Positions 1 to 8,966 of a stretch of DNA of 64,000 bases are shown here, one piece after another (position 1 is the first letter of the stretch; every line of letters begins with the position of its first letter). The stretch is from Pseudoglutamicibacter cumminsii (lineage in GTDB: Bacteria; Actinomycetota; Actinomycetes; Actinomycetales; Micrococcaceae), in NCBI RefSeq assembly GCF_016907775.1, contig NZ_JAFBCO010000001.1, positions 1,922,001 to 1,986,000 of the forward strand, in the 5' to 3' direction. The notes under the pieces were generated by a model. The model was not told the DNA's origin. It searched no databases and worked only from the letters and a program-made list of their open reading frames with translations. Both the position numbers and the translations under genes were made by a program.

Positions 1-851
1 ACGACCATGTGTGAACGGAAACCCAGACGCGTCAGGAACATCTTCATCTGTTCGGCGGTCGTGTTCTGAGCTTCATCGAGGATCACGAACGCATTGTTCA
101 GCGTACGGCCACGCATATAAGCCAGCGGGGCAACCTCGATGGTTCCCGCGGCAATCAAACGCGGAATCGACTCGTGCTCGACCATGTCATGCAGAGCGTC
201 ATACAGAGGCCGCAGGTACGGATCGATTTTGTCTGAGAGCGTTCCCGGCAAGAAACCGAGGTTCTCACCGGCTTCGACCGCGGGGCGAGTCAAGATGATC
301 CGGTCAACCTCACCGGACTGCAACGCTGCAACCGCGCGTGCCATAGCCAGATACGTCTTACCTGTACCGGCCGGCCCCACCCCGAACGTGATCGTGTGGG
401 CGTCCATAGCCTCAACATAAGCCGCTTGGTTATTCGTCTTCGGGCGGATGCTCTTGCCGCGATGACGCAAAATCTCACCCGTCACCGCAGGATCAGGATT
501 AGCGGCAGCTTGCTGACGCTCAGCCATAATCCAGCGCTCAATAAGCGTTGCCGTGACCGCGTTGCCTCCGGCCGCTGCTGCACGAGCCTGCTCGACGACG
601 CGGCGCACAGCCTTAACATCATCGACCGGCCCAGCAACGTCGAGGGAATCACCGCGAGGAATCAACGTGACCTCGGGCCACACCCCGCCAACAATCCGTA
701 AGAGCGTGTCTGCGGGACCGAGGCTCGCAACCATAGCCTGGTCAGATTCGAAATCGATGCGTGCGCGCGCGATACCGGCGTCCCCAGCGGAACCAGTCGC
801 GGACGGTTTTGCTGAGCTGTTCTTAGATGTGAAGGGCACGTGCGTGCTCAT
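1..851 (-). CDS. phoH: PhoH-family ATPase, 3' end beyond window
   Basis: Reverse-strand translation from the ATG at 849-851 gives a PhoH-family P-loop protein, open to the left edge, so the C-terminus is missing. Visible are Walker A GPAGTGKT near residues 157-164, the stretch ILTRPAVEAGENLGFLPG, and the Walker B-like ILDEAQN near residue 257. The family is a presumed cytoplasmic NTPase, often linked to RNA metabolism through the neighbouring ybeY, which would lie just outside the window. The only purine-rich stretch (AGCGAGG) touches the ATG directly, so either the message is leaderless-like or the GTG 12 nt downstream is used. The gene follows rsmE after a 136-bp gap that carries its own promoter candidate. 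Confidence 0.93.
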   Translation of the reverse strand, partial: MSTHVPFTSKNSSAKPSATGSAGDAGIARARIDFESDQAMVASLGPADTLLRIVGGVWPEVTLIPRGDSLDVAGPVDDVKAVRRVVEQARAAAAGGNAVTATLIERWIMAERQQAAANPDPAVTGEILRHRGKSIRPKTNNQAAYVEAMDAHTITFGVGPAGTGKTYLAMARAVAALQSGEVDRIILTRPAVEAGENLGFLPGTLSDKIDPYLRPLYDALHDMVEHESIPRLIAAGTIEVAPLAYMRGRTLNNAFVILDEAQNTTAEQMKMFLTRLGFRSHMV

Positions 852-934
852 CCTCGCTTCGGTAGATATGAAGTTCACGCCAGACCCGGCCGAGCCGGAA
901 TCTATCTTCAGTTTAGGACGCCTCGCATGTGTTC

Positions 935-962
935 TCTATAGAAACCAAAGCGAGGCTTGCAA
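935..962 (-). promoter_or_regulatory. Putative phoH promoter
   Basis: On the minus strand, TTGCAA (957-962) and TATAGA (935-940) are separated by 16 bp. They lie about 85 bp upstream of the phoH ATG in the rsmE-phoH gap. This fits a sigma-70/SigA-type promoter and suggests phoH can be transcribed apart from hrcA-dnaJ-rsmE. Assigned by motif only. Confidence 0.45.
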
Positions 963-987
963 ACGGTTCAGAACTTCGCTGACAGCT

Positions 988-1836
988 TTATTCATCCGCG
1001 AGGACGTGACGAGTTAAGACAGTTCCGACAGCACCCGCGGTGGACGCACGCAGAATATGCGGCCCCAGCGACACCAAAACCGCACCTGCCTGCGTGAGCG
1101 AGGCAACCTCGTCGGGAGAAATGCCGCCTTCCGGGCCCACCGCAAGCATCACATCGACATCCCACTCCGGCGCAACATCGCCAGTTTTTTCAGGGGCCTC
1201 GTCGTTAGCTTCACCTTCCGATGGGGTTGCCGGCTCGGTCTGAACGCGGGCAGCGTTCGCGGCATGAAACGTGGCTAGAACCGTGGCGAGATGGTCGCTT
1301 GCGTCCTCATGGCACACGGCAACAAGGACTCCGCGCTCGCTCGCTTCAGATACCGCCTTCACGAGCTGCTTGGTGGTCACCATCGAACCCACAACGGGCT
1401 GTTCAGCCCGACGCGACTGTTTAGTCGCGCGAACGGCTGTATCGACCCACTTTTGATGCGCCTTCGCAGCGCGGTCCCCACGCCAGCGGACAATCGAGCG
1501 GTCCGCTTGCCAAGGAATGAACGCGTCGGCCCCGATCTCGACGCACGTCTCGACAGCCTGCAGATCGCGGTCATTCTTCGATAACGCCTGAATCAGCCCA
1601 ACACGTACCCCGGAGGATGTGTGCAGGATCTGCTCAACCTTGACTGAGACAGCCTCTGTATCCACGCGTTCCAGCGTCACGACCGCCGCGCGCCCCGCTC
1701 CATCGACAACCTGGATCGACTCGCCAGGCTCGAAACGCATCACGCGCACGTGATGAGCCTCAGACTCACACAGCTCATAAACGCCGCCCGGCTCCCAGTG
1801 CGAGACCGCCGGGTCCATGAACGATTTCAGCGACAC
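988..1836 (-). CDS. rsmE: 16S rRNA (uracil-1498-N3)-methyltransferase RsmE
   Basis: SPOUT-class methyltransferase that uses SAM to methylate N3 of U1498 in 16S rRNA. The C-terminal SAM knot signatures are clear: VGPEGGISPDE near residue 235 and LGPHILRASTAG near residue 260. The N-terminal PUA-like part contains HHVRVMR. At 282 residues it is somewhat longer than usual, because an acidic Glu/Ala/Pro-rich insert (about residues 195-225) lies between the two halves of the methyltransferase domain. The GTG start lies 3 nt after the dnaJ stop, so the two are probably translationally coupled; an internal ATG at residue 7 (MDPAVSHW) is an alternative start. Confidence 0.93.
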   Translation of the reverse strand: MSLKSFMDPAVSHWEPGGVYELCESEAHHVRVMRFEPGESIQVVDGAGRAAVVTLERVDTEAVSVKVEQILHTSSGVRVGLIQALSKNDRDLQAVETCVEIGADAFIPWQADRSIVRWRGDRAAKAHQKWVDTAVRATKQSRRAEQPVVGSMVTTKQLVKAVSEASERGVLVAVCHEDASDHLATVLATFHAANAARVQTEPATPSEGEANDEAPEKTGDVAPEWDVDVMLAVGPEGGISPDEVASLTQAGAVLVSLGPHILRASTAGAVGTVLTRHVLADE

Positions 1837-1839
1837 CGT

Positions 1840-2955
1840 CTAGCCTCGGAACTTATCGCGCAAACGGCTCATGAAACCCCGCTGGGCGAGCTTGCCCTGG
1901 GTGAACTGCTCGTCACGGGCTTCAGCGAGCTTCTCCAACAGCTCGCGCTGATTCTCGTCGAGGTTCTTAGGCGTCTCAACGTTGACCGTGACCTTCAGAT
2001 CACCGCGGCGGCCGCCACGCAACGACGGAACACCCAAACCAGCCAGCGTTAGGGTCTCGCCGGACTGGGTTCCGGGCTGAATATCGAGCTCTTGGTCGCC
2101 ATCGAACGTCTCGAGCTTGACCTCGGTACCCAGAGCAGCCTGCGTCATCGGAACCGACAATGTCGCGTGCAAATCGTTACCGATGCGCTCAAAGGTCGCG
2201 TGGTTCCGAACGCTGATCTCAAGGTAAAGGTCGCCGTTCGGGCCGCCACCTGGGCCAGCCTCACCCTCGCCTTGCAACTGGATCCGGGTACCCGTGTCTA
2301 CGCCGGCAGGGATCTTGATGGTCTTCTCGGCCTTCTCACGCACACGACCCTCACCGCTGCACTCAGGGCACGGCTTGACCAGGCGCGAACCGTAGCCCGC
2401 ACACGCAGGGCACTCAGCAAGAGTCATGACGTCACCGAGCATCGAACGTACTGGGCGCTGAATATGTCCCGAACCGTGGCAGGTCTCGCACGTCACTGGC
2501 TGTGTATCGCCCTCGGTGCACGAACCGTGGCACAAGGAACACACGACCGCAGTAGAGACCGTGATATTGACTTCCTTGCCCTGGACAGCATCAACAAGGT
2601 CAATCGGGACCCGGACGAGCCCGTCGCGGCCCGGCTGAGTACGCGACTTCGGCTGCGGGCGGCCACTCCCGCCGCCACCAAAGAACGCATCGAAAATGTC
2701 GGAGAAGCCACCGAATCCGCCCCCACCGAAACCACCAGCAGCGCCGTTCTCATCGCCCGTACGGTCATAATTGCGGCGCTTATCCGGATCAGACAGAACC
2801 TCATAGGCGTGGGTCACCGCCTTGAACTTCTCGTGAGTATCCTCACCAGGGTTCAAGTCCGGGTGCAGCTGACGAGCAAGCTTGCGGTACGCGCGCTTGA
2901 TTTCCTCATCCGAAGCGTCCTGGGAGACCCCAAGGGTTTCGTAGTGGTTAGCCAT
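1840..2955 (-). CDS. dnaJ: Chaperone DnaJ (DnaJ2 type)
   Basis: Hsp40 co-chaperone that stimulates DnaK ATPase and delivers unfolded clients. Domain order is J domain (HPD at residues 31-33), Gly/Phe-rich linker (about 70-100), zinc-binding domain with four Cys repeats (about 136-200), then the C-terminal beta-barrel domains; 371 residues is normal. The first Cys repeat reads CSLCHGSC, ending in Cys where the CxxCxGxG consensus has Gly; the other three are canonical (CETCHGSG, CPACAGYG, CPECSGEG). It follows hrcA directly and is not next to dnaK-grpE, which matches the second actinobacterial DnaJ, expected to be HrcA-controlled. Confidence 0.95.
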   Translation of the reverse strand: MANHYETLGVSQDASDEEIKRAYRKLARQLHPDLNPGEDTHEKFKAVTHAYEVLSDPDKRRNYDRTGDENGAAGGFGGGGFGGFSDIFDAFFGGGGSGRPQPKSRTQPGRDGLVRVPIDLVDAVQGKEVNITVSTAVVCSLCHGSCTEGDTQPVTCETCHGSGHIQRPVRSMLGDVMTLAECPACAGYGSRLVKPCPECSGEGRVREKAEKTIKIPAGVDTGTRIQLQGEGEAGPGGGPNGDLYLEISVRNHATFERIGNDLHATLSVPMTQAALGTEVKLETFDGDQELDIQPGTQSGETLTLAGLGVPSLRGGRRGDLKVTVNVETPKNLDENQRELLEKLAEARDEQFTQGKLAQRGFMSRLRDKFRG

Positions 2956-3011
2956 GACGTTAGTAAGTCGCTTTCCTTCGCTGTTCTCGTCGGGTGTGAA
3001 TTGGCGTGCTT

Positions 3012-4085
3012 TTAGCTAGAAAGAATCCGGTTCAGGTAACGCGCGATTGCACGCACCGCGCCCATCGAGCCTGAATAATCCATGCGCGTAGGCCCCAAGA
3101 CACCGAGCATCGCCGAACGGTTCTCTCCGTAGCTGCTGGCCACCACCGAGGTGTCCGTGAGCTCGGCGTGCGTATTCTCGCTACCGATGCGCACCACAAC
3201 CTGGTCTTCATCCACTTCCATTTCTGAAAGCAAACGCAACAAGACAACCTGCTCTTCAAGGGTCTCCAACAAGCCAGTGAGATCCTTACGGAAGTCCTGC
3301 TGTGAGCGGGCAAGGTTCGCGGTGCCCGAAAGCACTACCCTATCGACCTGGTGCGCCGTAAGCGCCGAAGCGACCGCGCGAGCCACCGCGTGAGCGAAGT
3401 CTAGAAGCTGGCGCGGAAGGTTGAACCCAGTAGGGTCGCCAGGTGGCTGTGCTGCCACAGACGTCAAAACGTCAGTCACCGCATGCAACGGTTGCCCGAC
3501 GATGTGCTCAGCGATCTGATCGCGTACCAACGCAACATCAACATCGGACACCTCATGTGGAGCTTGCACCATGCGCTGAGTGACATCGCCATTGCTAGCG
3601 ATCACCACAACCAAGGCTTGCCCTGGGCCCATCGTGAGGATCTCAACGTGACGGATCCGCGTGTTCGAAACATTAGGGATCTGGATGACAGCAACCTGCT
3701 GAGTCAACGCTGAAAGCGCGCGAGCCGTGCGCGCGAGGACGTCATCGAGCTCTTCCGCGCCGTCCAGGAGCTTGTGGATCGCGCGACGCTCGGCAGCTGA
3801 TAGCGGCTTAATGTCTTCGATGCGGTCCACAAAGTAGCGGTAACCGCGCTCAGTTGGGATGCGGCCAGCGGACGTGTGCGGAGCCTCAATGAGCCCCTGC
3901 TCTTCCAAAACGGCCATGTCGTTACGGATCGTGGCCGCAGACACGCCAAGGTTGTGGCGTTCAACGAGCGCGGCGGAACCGACGGGCTCACGCGAGTTCA
4001 CGTAATCGTCCACGACGGCACGCAACACATGCACGCGACGCGCAGTTGCGCGGCTCATCGGCTTGTCGCTGTCTGGGCTGACCAC
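3012..4085 (-). CDS. hrcA: Heat-inducible transcription repressor HrcA
   Basis: Winged-helix repressor that binds CIRCE elements of class I heat-shock genes, with activity normally dependent on GroE. The N-terminal DNA-binding region shows VLRAVVDDYVNSREPVGSAAL and LGVSAATIRNDMAVLEEQGLI, followed by AGRIPTERGYRYFVD, all typical of HrcA; 357 residues fits the family. The GTG start at 4083-4085 is supported by GGGGGAG about 6 nt upstream; an in-frame ATG nine codons on is less well placed. A perfect CIRCE sits about 45 bp upstream, so the gene should be autoregulated together with dnaJ-rsmE. Confidence 0.96.
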   Translation of the reverse strand: MVSPDSDKPMSRATARRVHVLRAVVDDYVNSREPVGSAALVERHNLGVSAATIRNDMAVLEEQGLIEAPHTSAGRIPTERGYRYFVDRIEDIKPLSAAERRAIHKLLDGAEELDDVLARTARALSALTQQVAVIQIPNVSNTRIRHVEILTMGPGQALVVVIASNGDVTQRMVQAPHEVSDVDVALVRDQIAEHIVGQPLHAVTDVLTSVAAQPPGDPTGFNLPRQLLDFAHAVARAVASALTAHQVDRVVLSGTANLARSQQDFRKDLTGLLETLEEQVVLLRLLSEMEVDEDQVVVRIGSENTHAELTDTSVVASSYGENRSAMLGVLGPTRMDYSGSMGAVRAIARYLNRILSS

Positions 4086-4130
4086 GTGAACTCCCCCTAC
4101 CTCGCTAGAACGTTGGCGGTGCCCTCAAGT

Positions 4131-4157
4131 TTGGCACTCTAAGGCCTCGAGTGCCAA
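4131..4157 (-). promoter_or_regulatory. CIRCE operator of hrcA
   Basis: TTGGCACTC (4131-4139) and GAGTGCCAA (4149-4157) form a perfect 9-bp inverted repeat with a 9-bp spacer. This is the CIRCE architecture, differing from the TTAGCACTC consensus at one position per arm, changed symmetrically. It lies between the hrcA start and a -10-like box. Confidence 0.95.
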
Positions 4158-4162
4158 TTATA
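4157..4162 (-). promoter_or_regulatory. -10 box of the hrcA promoter
   Basis: A perfect TATAAT on the minus strand directly abuts the CIRCE, so transcription would start inside the operator. A TTGACC lies only 9 bp upstream, too close to be the matching -35; no good -35 is seen at 16-18 bp. Confidence 0.5.
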
Positions 4163-4270
4163 TCGGGTGAGGGTCAAGCAACGCTTGGGCTCTGCCTCGG
4201 CGCGCCCATCGGCTGAGGCGGCCCGTGCCGGTTACCCTCAGTGTCAGCGCCTAACTAAAGGAGTCACGTG

Positions 4271-5122
4271 ATGGATTGGAGCCAGTGGGGTCCCGGATCT
4301 ATTTCACAGCCTGCCCGCAAAGCCCCACGCAAAGTCGCGGCGCAAGTAGGGCTTGTTCTGGAAGACGTCGAAACCGGGTTCGTCGGCGAAGTCATAAGAA
4401 CGGAACGCTCAGGTGGGGTGCGGGTGCTCGAGCTAGAAGACGGACGCGGCGTCCGGCGCTCGTTTCCCGCGGGCTTCGGGTTCTGGATCGACGGTGAACC
4501 GGTTGAAATTGTTGAGCCGGCCTCGGTCGCAGAACCGGCTCAAGTGACTAAGATTTCCGCTTCCGGATCCGTGTACGTCGAAGGAGCCCGCGCGAAAACA
4601 GCGCGTGCCGCACGGATCTGGGTTGAAGGCATCCACGATGCTGCGCTGATCGAAAAAGTGTGGGGCCACGACCTTCGCGTTGAAGGCATCGTCGTGGAGC
4701 CGATGCACGGAGCCGACGACCTCGCTGGCCTCATCGAAGAGTTCCAGCCCACCTCGCAACGCAAGCTTGCGATCCTTCTGGACCACCTCGTCGAAGGTTC
4801 TAAGGAAAGTCGCTTGGCCGCCGACGCGATGCGCGTGCCAGGTGCCCGCGAGCACGTGCTGATCGTGGGACATCCGTTCGTTGACGTGTGGGAAGCGGTC
4901 AAGCCTCAGAAAGTCGGCTTGGGCGCGTGGCCGCAGATTCCTCGAGGGCAGGACTGGAAGCGCGGGATCCTGCGCCACCTCGGTTGGCCCTCGGATACGG
5001 ACGCCGACGTCGGGGCTGGTTTCTCGCGCATCCTTGAGTCGGTCTCGATCTACGCAGACCTTCGTCCCGAGCTACTGGGCAAGGTTGAGCACATGATCGA
5101 CTTCGTGTCAGCTGACGAATGA
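4271..5122 (+). CDS. DUF3097 family protein
   Basis: The sequence matches the DUF3097 family of actinobacteria, for which I know no assigned function. At 283 residues it shows a beta-rich N-terminal part (GFVGEVIRTERSGGVRVLELEDGRG) and a conserved segment ARIWVEGIHDAALIEKVWGHDLRVEGIVVEPMHGADDL. The following part has a Toprim-like flavour (LAILLDHLVEGSKE, VLIVGHPFVDVWEAV); that resemblance is only a suggestion. The ATG at 4271 is preferred over the adjoining GTG at 4268 because AAAGGAG lies 7-8 nt before it. It diverges from hrcA and is probably cytoplasmic. Confidence 0.85.
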   Translation: MDWSQWGPGSISQPARKAPRKVAAQVGLVLEDVETGFVGEVIRTERSGGVRVLELEDGRGVRRSFPAGFGFWIDGEPVEIVEPASVAEPAQVTKISASGSVYVEGARAKTARAARIWVEGIHDAALIEKVWGHDLRVEGIVVEPMHGADDLAGLIEEFQPTSQRKLAILLDHLVEGSKESRLAADAMRVPGAREHVLIVGHPFVDVWEAVKPQKVGLGAWPQIPRGQDWKRGILRHLGWPSDTDADVGAGFSRILESVSIYADLRPELLGKVEHMIDFVSADE

Positions 5123-5271
5123 ATCCGGGAGTTCTCAGGGTTCACGGCGTAGCCGCCTCTGTGAGGAAAAACACTTAAGACGCGTTTCTGTGACGAGTGG
5201 CCTACAACGTGATAGCCCTCTAAGCCATTAGACTGAAATGAACGCCAACACCCAAAGGAGAGGACAGCCGC

Positions 5272-5673
5272 GTGACGAACCCGACGCCTGGGAAGCCACA
5301 GCAGCCTCGTGACAGAGAGCTGTCATCTGAAGCCCTCCCGTTGGCTCCAAGTGAAGACCGCCGCTGGGCGACCGTCGCGCATTTCAGCGCCATCGCAGGT
5401 TTCATCCCGGCCATGATCATCCACTACCTCTTCAAGGATCGTGGACCATTCACGGCACAGGAATCGCGCGAGGTTGTCAACTTCACGCTACCGCTGTCGA
5501 TCCTCATGTTCGTGCTGATGCTTTTGGCGATCTTCATCCCGGGAATCGGCTCGATCTTCGCTGTACTGCTCGTTGCGGTCTGGCTGTTTATGACGTTCTC
5601 CGGTATCGTCGCCGGCGTTGAAGTCAACAAGGGCCGGCCATACCTGTACCGCTTCAACATGCGCTTGTTCTAG
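5272..5673 (+). CDS. DUF4870 (Tic20-like) small membrane protein
   Basis: A 133-residue protein with a polar Pro/Glu-rich N-terminus (about 30 residues) and then the DUF4870 pattern: WATVAHFSAIAGFIPAMIIHYLFK, QESREVVNFTLPLSIL, and two further hydrophobic segments, giving three to four membrane spans. It ends in a short basic tail (YRFNMRLF). The GTG start has AAAGGAGAGG 8-10 nt upstream. Function is unknown. It is convergent with hemW, 50 bp away. Confidence 0.85.
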   Translation: MTNPTPGKPQQPRDRELSSEALPLAPSEDRRWATVAHFSAIAGFIPAMIIHYLFKDRGPFTAQESREVVNFTLPLSILMFVLMLLAIFIPGIGSIFAVLLVAVWLFMTFSGIVAGVEVNKGRPYLYRFNMRLF

Positions 5674-5723
5674 CGGCTACGTTCGCCGCCAATCTTGAGT
5701 GGCCAATCGCTACCTGTTGACGG

Positions 5724-6977
5724 TTAACTGTCGATCAGCTCGAGGACGAGTCCGTCAGCGAGCAAACGCCCCTTCAACGTCAAAACGAAACGGCTATCTT
5801 CCGAAGCTTCCAGTTGCGTGTTGCCAGAAGCGTCGACGATGTTGCCCAGGCCGCGTGCAACAAATCCAGGCAGACGCCCACGCTCACGCTCAGACAAAAG
5901 CGAGACCGGAAGCCCGCTAGCTAAGCGAATCGAGAGCATGATGTTCTCAAGATGCGTTGCATCAGCGGACGGGACTTCACGCCCCAAGGCCGGAGAAACA
6001 CCCGCATCAATACGCTGTTGATACGCGGCAGGATGCTTCACATTCCACCAACGGATGCCGCCGATGTGCGAATGCGCCCCCGGACCGATCCCCCACCAAT
6101 CCTGGTTCCGCCAATAGGCAACATTATGGCGGGCCTGATGTTGTTCAGAGCGAGCCCAATTGGACACCTCATACCAGCTGAAACCAGCATCCGCGAGCAC
6201 CGCATCAGCCAGCTCATACTTCTCAGCGTGATCATCCTCGTCGACCGCTGGGACTTCGCCGCGGCGCATCTGAGCCGCCAACTTGGTGCCCGGTTCAACA
6301 ATGAGTGAATACGCCGAAATATGGTCCGGCTCCATCGACAGGCCGGCGTCGAGCGAAGTCCGCCAATCATCGATGGACTCCCCCGGTGTCCCATAAATCA
6401 GGTCGACCGAAACATCCAAGCCAGCATCGCGAGCCCACTCAACCGCCTGCGGTACACGCTCCGGGCTATGAGTCCGATCCAGCGTGGCCAGCACATGGGG
6501 AACAGCGGACTGCATCCCGAAAGAAACGCGCGTGAAGCCTCCCGCTTTGAGCTGAGCGAGCGACTCTGGCGTGACCGAATCTGGGTTCGCCTCCGTGGTA
6601 ACTTCCGCATCGGGCGCAATATCGTACAGCGAACGCGCACGATCAAGGATCATCACCAGGTCATCGGCAGGCAACAGCGTTGGCGTGCCGCCGCCGAAAA
6701 ACACCGTCGACAACGATCGAGCCGCGGCGCCGGCATTGCGAAGAACATCGGCCGAGAAATCGAGCTCCCGAGCCGCCGCAAGCGCGTACGTATCTTGGCT
6801 AGCGCCATGCCCCAGTTCGGTCGCGGTATACGTGTTGAAATCGCAATAGCCACAACGAACCGCGCAAAACGGGATATGAACGTACAGGCTCAACGAACGC
6901 TCACGCGCATGCGCAACCGACTCCGGGCTGAGCGCACCATCGGCAGGGGCTGGATCCCCTTCCGGAAGTTGAGCCAT
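5724..6977 (-). CDS. hemW: Heme chaperone HemW (radical SAM, HemN-like)
   Basis: Radical-SAM protein of the HemW/HemN family with the CxxxCxxC cluster motif CAVRCGYC at C38, C42 and C45, preceded by LYVHIPF, and the SAM-binding FFGGGTPTLL. The sequence CGYCDFNTY and the 417-residue length suit HemW, which binds haem and delivers it to membrane proteins, rather than the oxygen-independent coproporphyrinogen oxidase HemN. Its ATG overlaps the lepA stop by one base (TAATG), so translation is coupled. lepA-hemW is a common actinobacterial pair. Confidence 0.93.
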   Translation of the reverse strand: MAQLPEGDPAPADGALSPESVAHARERSLSLYVHIPFCAVRCGYCDFNTYTATELGHGASQDTYALAAARELDFSADVLRNAGAAARSLSTVFFGGGTPTLLPADDLVMILDRARSLYDIAPDAEVTTEANPDSVTPESLAQLKAGGFTRVSFGMQSAVPHVLATLDRTHSPERVPQAVEWARDAGLDVSVDLIYGTPGESIDDWRTSLDAGLSMEPDHISAYSLIVEPGTKLAAQMRRGEVPAVDEDDHAEKYELADAVLADAGFSWYEVSNWARSEQHQARHNVAYWRNQDWWGIGPGAHSHIGGIRWWNVKHPAAYQQRIDAGVSPALGREVPSADATHLENIMLSIRLASGLPVSLLSERERGRLPGFVARGLGNIVDASGNTQLEASEDSRFVLTLKGRLLADGLVLELIDS

Positions 6978-8827
6978 TACTTCTTCTTACCGCCGTTGTC
7001 GTCCGAAGACAGCGCCGCGATGAAGGCCTCCTGTGGGACCTCAACACGGCCCACCATCTTCATGCGCTTCTTACCTTCCTTCTGCTTCTCAAGCAGCTTG
7101 CGCTTACGGCTAATGTCACCGCCGTAACACTTGGCAAGAACGTCCTTACGGATAGCACGGATGTTTTCACGCGCGATGATGCGGGAACCGATGGCGGCCT
7201 GGATCGGGACCTCGAACTGCTGACGCGGGATCAGCTCGCGCAGACGGGAGGTCATCATGACGCCGTAAGAGTACGCGTTGTCCTTGTGCGTGATCGCAGA
7301 GAACGCGTCCACACGCTCTCCCTGAAGCAGAATATCGACCTTGACCAGATCGGCTTCCTGCGAGCCGTCGGCCTGCCAGTTCAGGGACGCATAGCCGCGG
7401 GTGCGCGACTTCAAGTGGTCGAAGAAGTCGAACACGATCTCAGCCAACGGCAAGCGGTAACGCATCTCAACGCGTTCCTCAGACAAGTAGTCCATGCCCA
7501 TCATGTGGCCGCGGCGGCTCTGGCACAGCTCCATGACAGCGCCGATGAACTCGGCCGGCGTGATGACCGTGGCCGAAACCATCGGCTCAGTGATCGATTT
7601 GAGCTTGCCGTCCGGGAACTCCGATGGGTTCGTCACGTGAACGTGCGAACCGTCCTCCGTCACGACGTCGTACTCAACGTTCGGTGCCGTGGAAATGAGG
7701 TCCAGGTTGAATTCGCGCTCAAGACGTTCCCGAATGATCTCAAGGTGCAACAGGCCAAGGAAGCCCACGCGGAAGCCGAAGCCCAACGCGGCGGAGGTTT
7801 CCGGCTCATAAACAAGCGCGGCATCGTTGAGACGCAACTTGTCGAGAGCGTCACGCAGCACCGGGAAGTCGGAGCCATCGATCGGGAACAGACCCGAGAA
7901 AACCATAGGTTGCGGCTCGTCATAGCCGGCCAAGTGCTCGGACGCCGGATTCGTGAAGTTCGTGACCGTGTCACCGACCTTCGACTGGCGGACATCCTTA
8001 ACACCCGTGATGAGGTAGCCCACCTCGCCCGCTGCCAAGCCATCCGTCGGGATCGGGCCCGGCGAAGAGACACCGATCTCAAGCAATTCATAGCTCACGC
8101 CAGAAGACATCATCTTGACCTTCTCGCGCGGCTTAAGCCGGCCATCGACCACCCGGACATACGTGACCACGCCGCGGTAGACGTCGTACACCGAGTCAAA
8201 AATCATTGCGCGAGCCGGGGCTTCAAGATCGCCTTCTGGAGCCGGGATATCGCGGACGATCTTCTCGAGCAGCTCCTCAACGCCCTCACCGGTTTTGCCG
8301 GATACACGCAGAACATCATCAGGCTCGCAACCAATGAGATTAGCGAGCTCAACAGCGAAGAAATCAGGCTGAGCGTTCGGCAAGTCAATCTTGTTCAAGA
8401 CCGGGATGATCGTGAGCTCGTGCTCCATCGCAAGGTAGAGGTTCGCAAGAGTCTGCGCCTCAATACCCTGGGCCGCATCGACCAGAAGAATCGCACCCTC
8501 ACAAGCAGCCAAGGAACGGGAAACCTCGTACGTGAAGTCCACGTGGCCCGGCGTGTCGATCATGTTCAATGCGAACGTTTGGCCGTCGACCTCCCACGGC
8601 ATGCGGACTGCCTGGGACTTAATCGTGATGCCGCGCTCGCGCTCAATGTCCATGTTGTCGAGGTACTGGGCGCGCATTTCGCGAGGCTCCACAACACCGG
8701 TCGCCTGCAGCATACGGTCAGCCAGAGTCGACTTACCGTGGTCGATATGGGCGATGATGCAAAAGTTTCGAATGACGTCCAGCGGGGTCTTCGAAGGAAC
8801 CTGCGGCGTAACGGCCTTAGGGGACAC
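6977..8827 (-). CDS. lepA: Elongation factor 4 (LepA), ribosomal back-translocase GTPase
   Basis: Translational GTPase of 616 residues. The G1 motif AHIDHGKS is at residues 26-33, followed by the switch I region RERGITI, G3 DTPGH and G4 NKID. EF4-specific features include the C-terminal domain with [26 protein letters not shown] and the absence of EF-G domain IV. The GTG start has a GTGAGG element about 9 nt upstream. The N-terminus carries about 17 residues before the G domain ([14 protein letters not shown]). Confidence 0.97.
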   Translation of the reverse strand: MSPKAVTPQVPSKTPLDVIRNFCIIAHIDHGKSTLADRMLQATGVVEPREMRAQYLDNMDIERERGITIKSQAVRMPWEVDGQTFALNMIDTPGHVDFTYEVSRSLAACEGAILLVDAAQGIEAQTLANLYLAMEHELTIIPVLNKIDLPNAQPDFFAVELANLIGCEPDDVLRVSGKTGEGVEELLEKIVRDIPAPEGDLEAPARAMIFDSVYDVYRGVVTYVRVVDGRLKPREKVKMMSSGVSYELLEIGVSSPGPIPTDGLAAGEVGYLITGVKDVRQSKVGDTVTNFTNPASEHLAGYDEPQPMVFSGLFPIDGSDFPVLRDALDKLRLNDAALVYEPETSAALGFGFRVGFLGLLHLEIIRERLEREFNLDLISTAPNVEYDVVTEDGSHVHVTNPSEFPDGKLKSITEPMVSATVITPAEFIGAVMELCQSRRGHMMGMDYLSEERVEMRYRLPLAEIVFDFFDHLKSRTRGYASLNWQADGSQEADLVKVDILLQGERVDAFSAITHKDNAYSYGVMMTSRLRELIPRQQFEVPIQAAIGSRIIARENIRAIRKDVLAKCYGGDISRKRKLLEKQKEGKKRMKMVGRVEVPQEAFIAALSSDDNGGKKK

Positions 8828-8871
8828 GGAGAGGGCCTCACTTCACACGGCGAAACACGAACTCCCCTAGT

Positions 8872-8949
8872 ATCTCATGTCGCAGGCTGTATCTCGTGAT
8901 GCGGGATGTGGCTCGCGATGCAGGTTGTTACTCCTGACGCGGGGCTCAT
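8872..8949. repeat. Four degenerate tandem repeats of about 20 bp
   Basis: The 139-bp gap between divergent lepA and the PemK-like gene contains four successive imperfect copies (8872-8890, 8891-8911, 8912-8930, 8931-8949). Each has a core resembling CTCGTGATGCGGGCTGT. They lie where the promoters of both genes should be. Confidence 0.6.
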
Positions 8950-8966
8950 CCTCATAAACTAGAGGC

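Noticed and set aside
4165-4180. TTGACC as -35 partner of the hrcA -10
   Set aside because: The spacing to TATAAT is only 9 bp, incompatible with a SigA-type promoter.
7286-8899. A 537-codon open frame antisense to lepA
   Set aside because: Arg/Asp/His-rich translation typical of an antisense shadow in high-GC DNA; lepA is complete.
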